From Psychrobacter sp. I-STPA10 (lineage in GTDB: Bacteria; Pseudomonadota; Gammaproteobacteria; Pseudomonadales; Moraxellaceae): DNA of 64,000 nucleotides. The stretch spans positions 1 through 64,000 of the forward strand of contig NZ_VFYU01000018.1 in the NCBI RefSeq assembly GCF_021012795.1, given 5' to 3'. Below are positions 8,469-17,374 of this stretch, piece by piece. Numbering within the stretch: the first letter of the stretch is position 1; each line of letters begins with the position of its first letter. The position numbers and the translations under genes were made by a program. The notes beneath the pieces were generated by a model. It was not told the DNA's origin. It saw nothing but the letters and a program-made list of their open reading frames with translations, and ran no database searches.

Positions 8469-9296
8469 ATGGAACCTGTCCCTCCCATGCTCGATACCTC
8501 AATCTCACATACTTTATCCAAACGTCCTGTTGCTCTTGATTTACAAAATATTCATAAAAGCTATGGCTCGCTTGAGGTATTAAAAGGCGTGTCATTGACT
8601 GCCTATGATGGAGACGTGATTTCAATTTTGGGCTCATCAGGCTCAGGAAAATCCACATTGCTACGCTGTATTAATTTGCTTGAATGTCCAACTCAAGGCG
8701 CTATTACGGTGGGCAATGATAGTTTACAATTGGTTGCTGATAAGTCAGGAGAGCTAAAAGCAGTTAATAAGCGTCAACTTGAACAATTGCGTGCTAAGGT
8801 GGGGTTTGTATTTCAAAACTTTAACTTATGGCCACACATGACCATTCTAAAAAATATCATCGAAGGCCCAACCCAAGTCTTAAAAATTAGCAAAGACCAA
8901 GCGATCAGTGATGCCGAAAAGTTATTAGATAAAGTGGGTTTGCTGGATAAAAAAGATGCCTATCCTGCCAATTTATCAGGTGGTCAGCGTCAGCGTGTTG
9001 CCATCGCTCGAGCTTTGGCAATGCAGCCACAAGTGTTGTTATTTGATGAGCCAACATCGGCTTTAGACCCTGAGCTGGTCAATGAAGTATTGGCAGTGAT
9101 GCGGGAGCTTGCCGAGGAGGGGCGTACCATGCTGATTGTCACCCATGAGATGCGTTTTGCTCGTGAGGTATCTAGTCAGGTCGTCTTTTTGCATCAAGGG
9201 CGCATAGAAGAGATGGGCACCCCTGAACAGGTGTTTGATTACCCCAAATCACTGCGAGTAAAAGATTTTATGTCTTCGCATCAGCAAGCTTTGTAA
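8469..9296 (+). CDS. Polar amino-acid ABC transporter ATP-binding protein
   Basis: A 275-residue ATPase of the HisP/GlnQ/ArtP group that powers uptake of a polar amino acid. Walker A is GSSGSGKST (55-63), the Q-loop is in [13 protein letters not shown] (113-125), the signature LSGGQ is at 169-173 and Walker B is LLFDEP (190-195) followed by the D-loop SALD. A short insertion after the Walker A region ([17 protein letters not shown]) resembles the one in HisP. The first ATG at 8469 has no clear Shine-Dalgarno; an in-frame ATG at 8487 is a possible start. It heads a cluster of two binding lipoproteins and two permeases, all on the same strand. Confidence 0.9.
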   Translation: MEPVPPMLDTSISHTLSKRPVALDLQNIHKSYGSLEVLKGVSLTAYDGDVISILGSSGSGKSTLLRCINLLECPTQGAITVGNDSLQLVADKSGELKAVNKRQLEQLRAKVGFVFQNFNLWPHMTILKNIIEGPTQVLKISKDQAISDAEKLLDKVGLLDKKDAYPANLSGGQRQRVAIARALAMQPQVLLFDEPTSALDPELVNEVLAVMRELAEEGRTMLIVTHEMRFAREVSSQVVFLHQGRIEEMGTPEQVFDYPKSLRVKDFMSSHQQAL

Positions 9297-9613
9297 GCTA
9301 GCAGTTTAGTAGTTTATTTCGCTTATATTATGATTATTGATATCCTCATTATTTTTAATCTAAGAATTTAAAAATTGTGTATATACTATTTAATAACATC
9401 AGGTTATCTAAGAGTGTATGCGCAATTTTTTTTGCCATATAAGACTTTGCTAACTATTATCATTTCCTCCTTTATCAAATATATATGACAGTAGAGTGAA
9501 TTTAATTTGCTAAATCGTTTGTTTTTGCAACAACGGTCAGGTATTATTTTTGTTTAATGCCTTTTTTATGGGTTTGGCAAACATTGCCTAAGTTTTAATT
9601 GGAGATGGATTTT
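9297..9613. other. Intergenic spacer upstream of first binding-protein gene
   Basis: About 0.3 kb of AT-rich sequence separates the ATPase gene from the first substrate-binding gene. I see no open frame, no strong terminator and no recognisable repeat. Its length suggests a separate promoter for the binding protein, which usually needs higher expression than the ATPase. GGAGA at 9601-9605 is the ribosome binding site that selects ATG 9614. Confidence 0.5.
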
Positions 9614-10405
9614 ATGTTGAAAGCAAAATTAGTATGGTCATCAATGGCGATGGCAGCGATGGTCAGTTTAGGTGCGTGCAGCCAACAAGCGAATGAGGAA
9701 ACAGCGACCACAACGGATGGTGATCAGACAGCAGAAACACAGCATTTGCGTATTGCTACCGAAGGTGCATACCCTCCATTTAACTTTACTAATCCTGATG
9801 GTACTTTGGGTGGTTTTGATGTTGAAGTTGCCAAAGCTTTATGTACACAAATGCAGGCAGATTGTGAGATTGTGGCACAAGATTGGGACGGTATCATTCC
9901 AGGATTATTAGCCAAAAAGTATGATGCAGTGGTGGCGGGTATGTCCATTACTGATGAGCGTCTAGAAAAAGTAGATTTTACTGAGCCGTATTTTGCCAAT
10001 ACTATGGTATGGCTTGCCAAAAAAGACAGCAATTTTGATCCTAATAATATCAGTGGTAAAAGCTTAGGTGGACAGCGTTCGACCACACCAGGTACCTATC
10101 TACAAGATAATTATGAAGGCAAAAATGATAACCATGTCAATCTTTATGACAGTTATGATAATGCCTATTTGGACCTAAAGTCAGGTCGTAGTGATGCGGT
10201 ACTGGCAGAAAAAGTATCTGCCAAAGATTGGTTAAAAACCAATCCAGACTTTATCATTGTGGGTGATGAAATCGACAACAATGATAATATTGCCATTGCT
10301 GTACGTAAAGGTGATGGTCTAAAAGCGGAGTTTGATAAAGCTTTGACTGCCATTCGTGAAAATGGTGAGTTAGCAAAACTTGAGCAAGCCAGTTTTGACC
10401 AATAA
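9614..10405 (+). CDS. Amino-acid ABC transporter substrate-binding lipoprotein 1
   Basis: A type II periplasmic binding protein of the HisJ/ArtJ/GlnH family. The signal peptide ends in lipobox LGAC with the lipidated Cys at residue 22, so it is anchored to a membrane rather than free. After an acidic-polar linker the SBP_bac_3 fold starts at LRIATEGAYPPFNF and includes GFDVEVAKALC, QDWDGIIPGLLAKKYD and AGMSITDERLEKVDFTEPY. The conserved pattern indicates binding of a polar, probably basic, amino acid. The frame opens at a TTG at 9599, but GGAGA sits at correct distance from ATG 9614. A related paralog follows. Confidence 0.9.
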   Translation: MLKAKLVWSSMAMAAMVSLGACSQQANEETATTTDGDQTAETQHLRIATEGAYPPFNFTNPDGTLGGFDVEVAKALCTQMQADCEIVAQDWDGIIPGLLAKKYDAVVAGMSITDERLEKVDFTEPYFANTMVWLAKKDSNFDPNNISGKSLGGQRSTTPGTYLQDNYEGKNDNHVNLYDSYDNAYLDLKSGRSDAVLAEKVSAKDWLKTNPDFIIVGDEIDNNDNIAIAVRKGDGLKAEFDKALTAIRENGELAKLEQASFDQ

Positions 10406-10521
10406 TTGGCAATCATAGTTTTTGCTTGTTTTTTACTTAAAAGAGTTAAACAAATTTTTTATCAGCCAGCAGCAAAGCTCATCACTTTTATACTGACTGG
10501 CTTGTATTAAGGATTTTTATC

Positions 10522-11358
10522 ATGTTACACAAACTCGCTTTACTCCCCCTTACTTTATCAGCATTGATACTGTCGGGTTGTAATAATAGCCCAAATACAG
10601 ATGCAGTCGATGCAGGAGGAGTATCTAAAGCGGCTGTCACTGAAGGGCAAGAGATTACCATTGCTACTGAATCTAGCTATAAGCCATTTAGCTATACTGA
10701 TGCTGATGGTCATTTAATTGGTTATGAAATTGACCTTGCCAATGCGCTGTGTGAGCAAATGAAAGCGAAGTGTGAAATCATTTCACAAGATTGGGATGGG
10801 CTGATTCCTGGATTAAAAGCCAAAAAATTTGATGCCATTATTGCAGGTATGTCCATTACACCTGAGCGTCAAGAAGTAGTGGACTTTACTGACCCTTACT
10901 TTAAAAATAGCTTGATATTTATTACCAAAAAAGGTGATGATTTAAAAATTGAAGATTTGGCTGATACCGATGGCGTTGCTGTAGGGGCACAGCGCTCTAC
11001 TATTTCATCACAGTATTTGGAAGAGATGTATCCAAAAGCTGATATTAAACTCTATGATAGCCAAGATAATGCTTATTTAGATTTAACTTCAGGGCGTATC
11101 CGTGGTTTGTTATCAGATAAAGTGATTGGTTTGGATTGGTTAAAAGCAGGACCTGGGCTAGATTTTGAAGTCAAAGGCAATGAGATTAATACAGGTGATG
11201 ACACCATGGGTATCGCTTTACGTAAAGGTGATCCGTTAGTTGCTCAGTTTAATGCAGCTTTGGCAGAGCTTAAAGCCAATGGTCAGTATGATGAGATTGG
11301 CAAGCCTTATATGAGTCTAGATAATACAGACATGGCAACAACAGCAGAATCAAACTAA
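10522..11358 (+). CDS. Amino-acid ABC transporter substrate-binding lipoprotein 2
   Basis: A 278-residue paralog of the preceding gene. Lipobox LSGC places the lipidated cysteine at residue 20. The SBP_bac_3 landmarks match the first copy: ITIATESSYKPFSY, GYEIDLANALC, QDWDGLIPGLKAKKFD, AGMSITPERQEVVDFTDPY and SQDNAYLDLTSGR. AAGGA lies before the ATG. Two differing receptors with one ATPase and one permease pair suggest either a broadened substrate range or two affinities; sequence alone cannot say which ligand each prefers. Confidence 0.9.
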   Translation: MLHKLALLPLTLSALILSGCNNSPNTDAVDAGGVSKAAVTEGQEITIATESSYKPFSYTDADGHLIGYEIDLANALCEQMKAKCEIISQDWDGLIPGLKAKKFDAIIAGMSITPERQEVVDFTDPYFKNSLIFITKKGDDLKIEDLADTDGVAVGAQRSTISSQYLEEMYPKADIKLYDSQDNAYLDLTSGRIRGLLSDKVIGLDWLKAGPGLDFEVKGNEINTGDDTMGIALRKGDPLVAQFNAALAELKANGQYDEIGKPYMSLDNTDMATTAESN

Positions 11359-11478
11359 TGATATTAGCTAATGATTTTTAGTTTTTGCTTTAGTAATCTG
11401 CTTAGTTGCAACTAAAATTTGTTACAACTAAAAATTGCTATGACTAAAATTTGTTTTTTATCATTTTAAGCTGTTGGT

Positions 11479-11516
11479 AAAAAAGACGTGTTTAGCGGTG
11501 GCGGCACGTCTTTTTT
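11479..11516 (+). terminator. Rho-independent terminator after second binding protein
   Basis: AAAAAAGACGTG pairs with CACGTCTTTTTT around a loop of about 14 bases, leaving a T tract. It separates the binding-protein genes from the permease genes. Upstream, 11405-11455 has a loose threefold repeat of an AACTAAAA-like unit (CAACTAAAATTTG, CAACTAAAAATTG, GACTAAAATTTG). Confidence 0.8.
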
Positions 11517-11617
11517 ATGGAATTTAATGATGATTTTGCCCTGAGTATGACTGATATTATTGCCCTTGCTATTAGTAACAAACTTAACAATTGTGCTAAA
11601 ATCGCTGCTCTGTTTTA

Positions 11618-11725
11618 TATAGTCAATCTAATATAATTTCACCACAAGGCAACCGAGTGCAGATAGTACAAGTAGTACATCTAGCGAGGTTAACACCGTG
11701 GTGGATTTATAGTAGGCAGACTATA
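11618..11725. repeat. Dispersed palindromic repeat, family A copy 2
   Basis: This is the best-preserved copy: TATAGTC at the left, GACTATA at the right, inner arms CCACAAGGCAACCGAG and, inverted, near GCGAGGTTAACACCGTGG, and the core AGATAGTACAAGTAGTAC. It sits in the 0.45 kb gap between the second binding protein and the permeases, so the permease pair must be transcribed from a promoter in or after it. Confidence 0.78.
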
Positions 11726-11809
11726 TCTTAATACTACTACATTAATATTTGTATATGCTGTGTCAGCGCATGTGCATTGATATTCTCTCACTCAAGATAG
11801 GTCTCGCCC

Positions 11810-12553
11810 GTGTTTGATTTACAAGGTTTTGCACATCTTTTACTGAGTGGTTCGGTAATGACCATTGAACTGGCGTTAACCAGCTTGTTCATTGGTCTAA
11901 TTTTTGGGCTGCTTGGTGCAACGGCTAAGTTATCGAAAATATGGATTTTTCGTAAGCTAGCGACCATTTATACGTCTACGATGCGTGGTATTCCTGAACT
12001 GCTGTTGGTGCTGTTTTTATATTATGGCGGCTCTATTATTTTGATGAGTGTGATGGAGCGTTTTGGCTATCATGAATATATTGAAATTAGCCCGTTTATA
12101 GCAGGGGTGGCAGCGTTATCGCTTGCGTTTGGTGCTTATGCGACCGAAGTCTTTCGTATGGCAATCCAAGAGATACCCAATGGGCAGTGGGAAGCCGCAC
12201 AAGCTGTCGGTATGCGTCCAATGCAAATTTATTTTCGCATCATCATTCCACAAGTGTGGCGTTTGGCATTGCCAGGATTGGGTAATTTATTTTTGGTATT
12301 GCTCAAAGATACCGCACTGGTATCGGTGGTTGGTTTACATGACATTATGTACTACGCCTCTCGTGGGGCACAGGCGACGCAAGAGCCATTTACTTTTTAT
12401 ATGGCAGCGGCAGTGATTTATTTGGGTTTGACTGTGGTTGTAACGGGTGTGATGCTATGGCTAGAGTGGCGTGCCAATCCTGCTGAGCGTTATGGTAAGC
12501 GTCTTAGAAAACAGATGAATAAGGGTGTGCAACCACCCGCTAACACCATTTAG
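11810..12553 (+). CDS. Amino-acid ABC transporter permease (HisQ/ArtQ type)
   Basis: A 247-residue inner-membrane permease with about five spans. The ATPase-contact (EAA) loop is QEIPNGQWEAAQAVGMRPMQIYFRIIIPQ, the classic form for HisMQ permeases. GTG 11810 is the start, with AGGT upstream. It is followed after 11 bases by the partner permease; together they form the membrane channel of the importer whose ATPase and receptors lie upstream. Confidence 0.9.
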   Translation: MFDLQGFAHLLLSGSVMTIELALTSLFIGLIFGLLGATAKLSKIWIFRKLATIYTSTMRGIPELLLVLFLYYGGSIILMSVMERFGYHEYIEISPFIAGVAALSLAFGAYATEVFRMAIQEIPNGQWEAAQAVGMRPMQIYFRIIIPQVWRLALPGLGNLFLVLLKDTALVSVVGLHDIMYYASRGAQATQEPFTFYMAAAVIYLGLTVVVTGVMLWLEWRANPAERYGKRLRKQMNKGVQPPANTI

Positions 12554-12564
12554 GAGACGCAATA

Positions 12565-13290
12565 ATGGATTGGAATTGGCAAGTTATTATTGATTATCTG
12601 CCGACCTTGTTAGGTGGTGTGGGGCTAACAGTACAGTTGGTGTTACTCTCTGGCTTTCTTGGTTTTGGTCTGGGTTTACTGTTAGCCTTACTGCGTATCT
12701 CTCCTAGCGCATGGGTTCGCGTGTTTCCCTTTATCTATATTTTCTTTTTTCGTGGTACGCCGCTGTTGGTACAAATTTTCTTAATCTATTATGGATTGGG
12801 ACAGTTTAATTTTATCAAAGAATCCTTTTTGTGGGAGCCTGTGCTCAAACAGCCTTTTTGGTGTGCCATCATTGCTTTTACTTTAAATACCAGTGCTTAT
12901 ATTGCTGAGATTATCCGTGGTGCGATTCAGTCGATTCCTGTCGGTGAGCTAGAAGCCGCTGATGCCATTGGTATGTCCTATCGTCAAAAGTTGACCCGTA
13001 TTATATTGCCACGTGCCTTTGGTATCATGCTGCCTGCCTATAGTAATGAAGTGATTTTTATGCTCAAAGGCAGCTCACTAGCAATGACCATTGCCTTGAT
13101 GGATATCACTGGTTTGGCAAAATATATCAGCTCAAAAACCTATACCGTATTTGAGATATATTTTGCCGCAGGTATGATTTATCTGGTGTTGTCATGGGTA
13201 ATTTTACTCACTTTCCGTTTCTTAGAAAAACGTATGAATCGTCATACTAACTATGTGCCACCTGATGTAGCAACCAGCACCATTCCATAA
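12565..13290 (+). CDS. Amino-acid ABC transporter permease (HisM/ArtM type)
   Basis: The 241-residue partner of the preceding permease, again with about five spans and an EAA loop (QSIPVGELEAADAIGMSYRQKLTRIILPRA). YIFFFRGTPLLVQIFLIYYG is typical of HisM proteins. AGGAG at a good distance precedes the ATG, and the 11-base gap to the previous gene shows an operon. A 5-bp-duplicating palindromic repeat inserted directly after its stop codon. Confidence 0.9.
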   Translation: MDWNWQVIIDYLPTLLGGVGLTVQLVLLSGFLGFGLGLLLALLRISPSAWVRVFPFIYIFFFRGTPLLVQIFLIYYGLGQFNFIKESFLWEPVLKQPFWCAIIAFTLNTSAYIAEIIRGAIQSIPVGELEAADAIGMSYRQKLTRIILPRAFGIMLPAYSNEVIFMLKGSSLAMTIALMDITGLAKYISSKTYTVFEIYFAAGMIYLVLSWVILLTFRFLEKRMNRHTNYVPPDVATSTIP

Positions 13291-13294
13291 CTTA

Positions 13295-13429
13295 TAGGAC
13301 TTACGCAAAAGTACGATATTTGTCTTAATCAAGCGGCTGGAAATTATTTACGAAGCCTCTGGAACTACGTACAGCCAGCGAGTAAATGATTACCAGACGC
13401 TAATAATCTATGAAACTGCGTAAGTCCTA
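13295..13429. repeat. MITE-like palindromic repeat, family C copy 1
   Basis: Terminal inverted repeat TAGGACTTACGCA / TGCGTAAGTCCTA with inner arms around GCTGGAAATTATTTACGAAG. The five bases ACTTA occur directly on both sides (13290-13294 and 13430-13434), consistent with a target duplication. Diverged relatives are at 37813-37885 (opposite orientation) and 50527-50600. It has no coding capacity. Confidence 0.78.
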
Positions 13430-13500
13430 ACTTAAAAGCAGATAAGATGATGGTTGTGTATTTTGCTGTGTGCTAGGGCTATTAATAAGGGAGATTGATA

Positions 13501-14157
13501 ATGAATAACTTAAGTATCGGAAAAGTGGTGTGTGTGGGGCGTAACTATGCAGCCCATGCAGCCGAGCTTGGTAACGAAGTGCCAACGCAGCCGTTACTAT
13601 TTATCAAACCTGCCTCCAGTGTGCATTATATTGAGGCTAACAATACGACGTCCATTGCTGCCAGCTTTTATGACATACCACGTGATATTAAATACGATGT
13701 GCATTATGAAGCAGAGCTGTGCGTACAATTAGGCAAAGAGTTAATCAATGCCAGTATTGATGAGGTTAAAGATGCCATCAATGCAGTCACGGTGGGGCTG
13801 GATTTAACTTTGCGAGACTTGCAAACCAAACTTAAAGACAAAGCGCAGCCGTGGGAGCGGGCAAAATGCTTTGTTGGCTCATGTGTATTAGGTGAGTGGG
13901 TTAGCCCTGATAGCTTTGGTGACTTTACTGATGTGCAGTATCAGCTATATATCAATGACACCTTGACTCAAGATGGTGATACAGCATTGATGCTGTTTCC
14001 TGTGTATCAGTTATTGGTTGATATTAGCCATGCGTTTGGGCTACAAGTGGGTGATGTGGTGATGACAGGTACACCAGCAGGTGTGGGCAAGCTGATGGCA
14101 GGGGATAAGCTAAAGCTCGTACTTGGTGAGCACACATGGCAGGCAAGTGTGGTGTAG
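13501..14157 (+). CDS. Fumarylacetoacetate hydrolase family protein
   Basis: A 219-residue cytoplasmic protein of the FAH superfamily, similar to YcgM-type acylpyruvases. Landmarks are KVVCVGRNYAAHAAELGN at the start, HYEAELCVQLGK (metal-binding Glu pair), VTVGLDLTLRDLQ, and GDVVMTGTPAGVG near the end. Members hydrolyse acylpyruvates or decarboxylate oxaloacetate using Mg2+; the substrate here is not readable. GGGAGA lies before ATG 13501; the frame extends two codons to a TTG without better signals. Confidence 0.88.
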   Translation: MNNLSIGKVVCVGRNYAAHAAELGNEVPTQPLLFIKPASSVHYIEANNTTSIAASFYDIPRDIKYDVHYEAELCVQLGKELINASIDEVKDAINAVTVGLDLTLRDLQTKLKDKAQPWERAKCFVGSCVLGEWVSPDSFGDFTDVQYQLYINDTLTQDGDTALMLFPVYQLLVDISHAFGLQVGDVVMTGTPAGVGKLMAGDKLKLVLGEHTWQASVV

Positions 14158-14177
14158 TGGCGATATAGATAAAGAAT

Positions 14178-14212
14178 AAAAATGGCTATCAAATATTTGG
14201 TAGCCATTTTTT
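14178..14212. terminator. Bidirectional terminator hairpin
   Basis: AAAAATGGCTA pairs exactly with TAGCCATTTTT around a 12-base loop, with further T residues. It lies between the convergent FAH-family gene and the small membrane protein on the minus strand, serving both. Confidence 0.8.
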
Positions 14213-14259
14213 ATTTAAATCTAAATTGCTATATAAACCATTGCAATATAAGTGCTGTT

Positions 14260-14487
14260 TTATCGCTTTTTATGGCGATAATAATTGGCATGTACTCGTA
14301 TCACAAACATGGTAATAAAACCCAGCGCAATAAAGGTGGAGATATTGTGTGCTTGCAAAGGGTTTTGGCTAAAATAATCACTGGTTAGCAGTAGTGTCCA
14401 CAGCGCACAGCAGAGCCAAAGTAAGCGTATGATATGTAATGCTTTTCGGTTAGGACGATGCACAAAGTCGTATTTTTTTAATGGCAT
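14260..14487 (-). CDS. Small membrane protein of unknown function
   Basis: A 75-residue protein with two hydrophobic segments (about residues 20-36 and 50-63), the first starting at IIRLLWLCCALWTLLLTS, and a basic C-terminus. The hydrophobic spans around a short connecting loop argue for a real two-span inner-membrane protein. It lies on the same strand as hslO, downstream of it. I do not recognise the family. Support comes from a good ATG, a terminator after it, and lack of any overlapping gene. Confidence 0.5.
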   Translation of the reverse strand: MPLKKYDFVHRPNRKALHIIRLLWLCCALWTLLLTSDYFSQNPLQAHNISTFIALGFITMFVIRVHANYYRHKKR

Positions 14488-14617
14488 AATGGCACAGTAG
14501 AATTGATTTGGCGGTTTTTGGCAGACAAGATAAAGATATATAGGGTATATAAGATATACCCGACAGAAATGACAACCAAAGACCGCTATCGAGTGATTGT
14601 GGTATTGTGGCTAGGAG

Positions 14618-15565
14618 TTACTCTGCAAAGAGTGACTTAATGTCATCTTCATTAAAGTCATAAATTGAGCCACAAAAGCCACAATCCATCTCAATCTTAC
14701 CACCATTATCGCTGCATGCTGCCAGCATCTCTTCTATGCCTACTTGCTCAATAGCAGCTTCACACTTTTCTTGCGAGCAGGTGCAACCAAAGCTCAATGC
14801 TACTGCAGGTGGTAGCACCACATCTTCCTCATGATACAAGCGATACAGTATCTCACTGGCAGTCTCTTGAGTCAGCTCGCTGTCTTTGACGGTGCGGGTT
14901 AGTATGGTCAGACGTGACCATAAATCATCGTCATCAATGCTTGCATCTAGCTCGGCAGCGCGCTGTTCTTCGGCAGTTTGTGGTAGCATTTGCACCAAGA
15001 TACCACCTGCTTGCAAGCCATCACATGCCAATGAAATCAGGGTTGGGATTTGTGCTGATTGATGTTGATAATGCACTAAACATTCTGCCAGATTGTCATG
15101 GCTACGCTCGACAATACCTTGATAGGCTTCGCCTTTTTCGGGCTGAATATTAATAAATAACACTCCTTGCCCTACTGCACCTAGCTCGGCAAAGGCGTCG
15201 TTGGCAGTGGTTTTTTGTTGCCATGCCGCCGTTTGCGCCTCAGTGTCGTCTTTCCAACTGGCAAGCGCACGGATAATGCCCGTGTTATCACACTCTGCCA
15301 TTGCCCAATTAAGCAGGCTATCAGGGTCAGAGGATTGTAGTTGAATGGAGAGTCTGCCATTAATTTTCAGCGTACCAATCAATAGACTGGCAGCGGTTAG
15401 CATCTCACCAAGTAAGCGTTTGATGGCTTCAGGATAGTCTTTTTGTGCCACCACACTGGCATAACTGCGCTCGATACGCACAATATCGCCACGCACAGGC
15501 GAGTTTTGTATAAAAAAGCGTTGGCGCACGTCATTAGTGGGATTGGTTGTTGCAGATTGGGTCAT
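14618..15565 (-). CDS. hslO: Redox-regulated chaperone Hsp33
   Basis: A 315-residue Hsp33 homolog, a holdase chaperone switched on by oxidation. The N-terminal domain starts with VRQRFFIQNSPVRGDIVRIE, and the C-terminal redox switch has the zinc-binding cysteines in CTC and CGFC (SFGCTCSQEKC, then MDCGFCGSIYDF), giving the CxC-x(about 30)-CxxC arrangement of the family. The acidic linker before the switch is a little longer than in E. coli. It stands alone with its own upstream region. Confidence 0.93.
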   Translation of the reverse strand: MTQSATTNPTNDVRQRFFIQNSPVRGDIVRIERSYASVVAQKDYPEAIKRLLGEMLTAASLLIGTLKINGRLSIQLQSSDPDSLLNWAMAECDNTGIIRALASWKDDTEAQTAAWQQKTTANDAFAELGAVGQGVLFINIQPEKGEAYQGIVERSHDNLAECLVHYQHQSAQIPTLISLACDGLQAGGILVQMLPQTAEEQRAAELDASIDDDDLWSRLTILTRTVKDSELTQETASEILYRLYHEEDVVLPPAVALSFGCTCSQEKCEAAIEQVGIEEMLAACSDNGGKIEMDCGFCGSIYDFNEDDIKSLFAE

Positions 15566-15670
15566 AATATTAGGTCGTCTTCAAATTTAGAATATTGTTG
15601 GTGTTTTTATGTGATGATTGTTTTATGGGGATAACGTAGTAGATTATCAATGCTTGCTAATTTTTAGCCA

Positions 15671-15700
15671 ATGTCACAGTTTTGTATTGAGTAGACTATA
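15671..15700. repeat. Partial family A repeat (one arm)
   Basis: AATGTCACAGTTTTGTATTGAG followed by TAGACTATA matches the right arm of the family A copy at 7209-7315 (GTGCCAGTTTTGTATTGAG...GACTATA). The other arm is not recognisable, so this is a decayed or truncated copy upstream of hslO. Sequence 15701-15885 is AT-rich and holds the presumed rubB promoter. Confidence 0.6.
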
Positions 15701-15885
15701 AGAAATTAAATATGGTTGTTCACTTGAATATAATGCCACTTTATTAGAAGATAGTTCTTGAATAAAATAGTTGCTGGACAAAAATTGCAGAACAATAGCA
15801 ACATATAGCAGCATATAAAAAGGTTATCAAAAAAATTATCTCTATTTATTATTTGATAACTATTATAAAAAATTAAGGCAACCTT

Positions 15886-17214
15886 ATGAGTGAACAAAAT
15901 ACAGCGGCAAATAAAGCCACTTTGACCATATCTTCTACACTTTCTGAGCAGCCAATAACAAACCATGACCGTAAGTACGGAGTGGTGGTTGTGGGTGCTG
16001 GACTGGCAGGGTGGGGGGTGGTTGATGCCATACGAGCTAAAGACAGTGACATACCCATTACCTTAATTACTACTGATAATGCTGACCGCTATCACAAACC
16101 GATGCTGACCATGGCAATCAGCCAAAATAAAACCGCTGCTGATTTGATTCGGGCAACAGGCAGTGATGCGGCAAAAGCTGCCAATATCACTTTACTGGCG
16201 CAAACTGAAGTGACCGACATTGATGCTAAAGCACAAACCATCAGTATTAAGTCTGTTCAGGCTAGCAATAGCACAAATGCTGATACAACAACGCTTGATA
16301 CAGCAGTAAGTGATACAGTCGTAGAGGATAGCATTGGCTATGATTATCTGGTATTGGCGATGGGTGCACAGCCAATATTTCCACAAGCTCTGCCCAAAGA
16401 TAAAGTATGGCATGTCAATCATATTGAGCGTTTTAGTCAATTGCAAACCGCCCTTGCTCAAGGTCATCAGCATGTGGCGATTGTTGGCGCAGGCATGGTG
16501 GGTACGGAAATTGCTGAGGATTTGCTAAAAGCGGGTCATCAAATCACCTTGATGGATTTAAATAGCGCACCACTGGCACAAATGTTGCCAGAAGCGGCAA
16601 CTTGGCGAATTTTGCAAGCGATTGAATCACAAGGTATCGAGTTTATTGGGCAATGTCTTGTAACTGGAATAGAAGCAAATAACGAGGGTGACAGTGATAG
16701 CAATGGGAGTACTGGTAATGGTGGCTATCAAGTGCATTATGAGCAAACGCAAGCAGATGGACAGGTAAGCAGCCACACGTTGCAGGTTGACCATATCATT
16801 GCCAGTACGGGACTGTTAGTTGACCCACACTTGCCAACACAAGCTGGTATGGCGTTTGACCGTCGTACAGGTATTGCCGTTGATGCCAGTAGTTTGCGTA
16901 CCAGTATTGAGCGTATTTATGCCATTGGTGATTGTATGTCTATAGATGGTGTGGCCTGTCGCTATGTTGCGCCACTGCGGGCACAGGCGGCTGCCATTGC
17001 CGATGATATTTTGCAAGAAGCGCATGCAGGCTATCAGCATAAACCACCGATGATTCGCCTAAAAAATAAAGCCATTTCGGTGATGGTTACTGGCTCACCT
17101 GATGCAAAAAAACCGTGGCAGACTAAGACACAAAGCGATGATGAGCTGGTGCTTGAACAGTTTGATGCAGAAGGTGTGGTAACAGCGACAGCAACCATTA
17201 AATCACCAAATTAA
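15886..17214 (+). CDS. rubB: FAD-dependent rubredoxin-NAD(+) reductase
   Basis: A 442-residue flavoprotein that passes electrons from NAD(P)H to rubredoxin, used by alkane hydroxylases or in oxidative-stress defence. An N-terminal extension of about 30 residues precedes the FAD-binding GxGxxG (VVVVGAGLAGWGVVDAI), followed by ADRYHKPMLTMAIS, the second dinucleotide fold (VAIVGAGMVGTEIAEDLLKAG) and the C-terminal FAD contact RIYAIGDC. Serine/threonine/asparagine-rich inserts after residue 120 and near 265 enlarge it. No rubredoxin gene is next to it in the window. A close alternative is another single-component NADH-dependent ferredoxin-type reductase. Confidence 0.8.
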   Translation: MSEQNTAANKATLTISSTLSEQPITNHDRKYGVVVVGAGLAGWGVVDAIRAKDSDIPITLITTDNADRYHKPMLTMAISQNKTAADLIRATGSDAAKAANITLLAQTEVTDIDAKAQTISIKSVQASNSTNADTTTLDTAVSDTVVEDSIGYDYLVLAMGAQPIFPQALPKDKVWHVNHIERFSQLQTALAQGHQHVAIVGAGMVGTEIAEDLLKAGHQITLMDLNSAPLAQMLPEAATWRILQAIESQGIEFIGQCLVTGIEANNEGDSDSNGSTGNGGYQVHYEQTQADGQVSSHTLQVDHIIASTGLLVDPHLPTQAGMAFDRRTGIAVDASSLRTSIERIYAIGDCMSIDGVACRYVAPLRAQAAAIADDILQEAHAGYQHKPPMIRLKNKAISVMVTGSPDAKKPWQTKTQSDDELVLEQFDAEGVVTATATIKSPN

Positions 17215-17374
17215 TAGAGTAGAAATGGTGTTATATGAAAAAACCCTTTATTTTGCTATTTATTTAAAAGCTATTTAAAACAATGGTTTATGATATTACT
17301 AAAAAATAAGGGTAAAAGAAGGGTTTTTGCATTGTATGTCCTGTCATCACTAAATCTTTCATGTTATAATTCTA
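17215..17374 (+). promoter_or_regulatory. CRISPR leader
   Basis: AT-rich sequence of 160 bp directly before the first repeat. In type I-F arrays the repeat orientation seen here, with the degenerate repeat at the far end, places the leader on this side; it should contain the pre-crRNA promoter and the integration signals. A TATAAT lies at 17365-17370, only five bases before the first repeat. A repeated GGGTTTTT/AACCCTT pairing is also present (17243 onward and 17322 onward). No IHF site was assigned. Confidence 0.65.

Noticed and set aside
15706..15966. Minus-strand frame overlapping the rubB start
   Set aside because: It overlaps a well supported gene, has no recognisable domain and no good ribosome site.
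15886..17214. Anti-CRISPR or cas gene next to the array
   Set aside because: The flanking genes are a flavoprotein reductase and a CcsA-like protein; no flanking frame shows Cas or Acr features.
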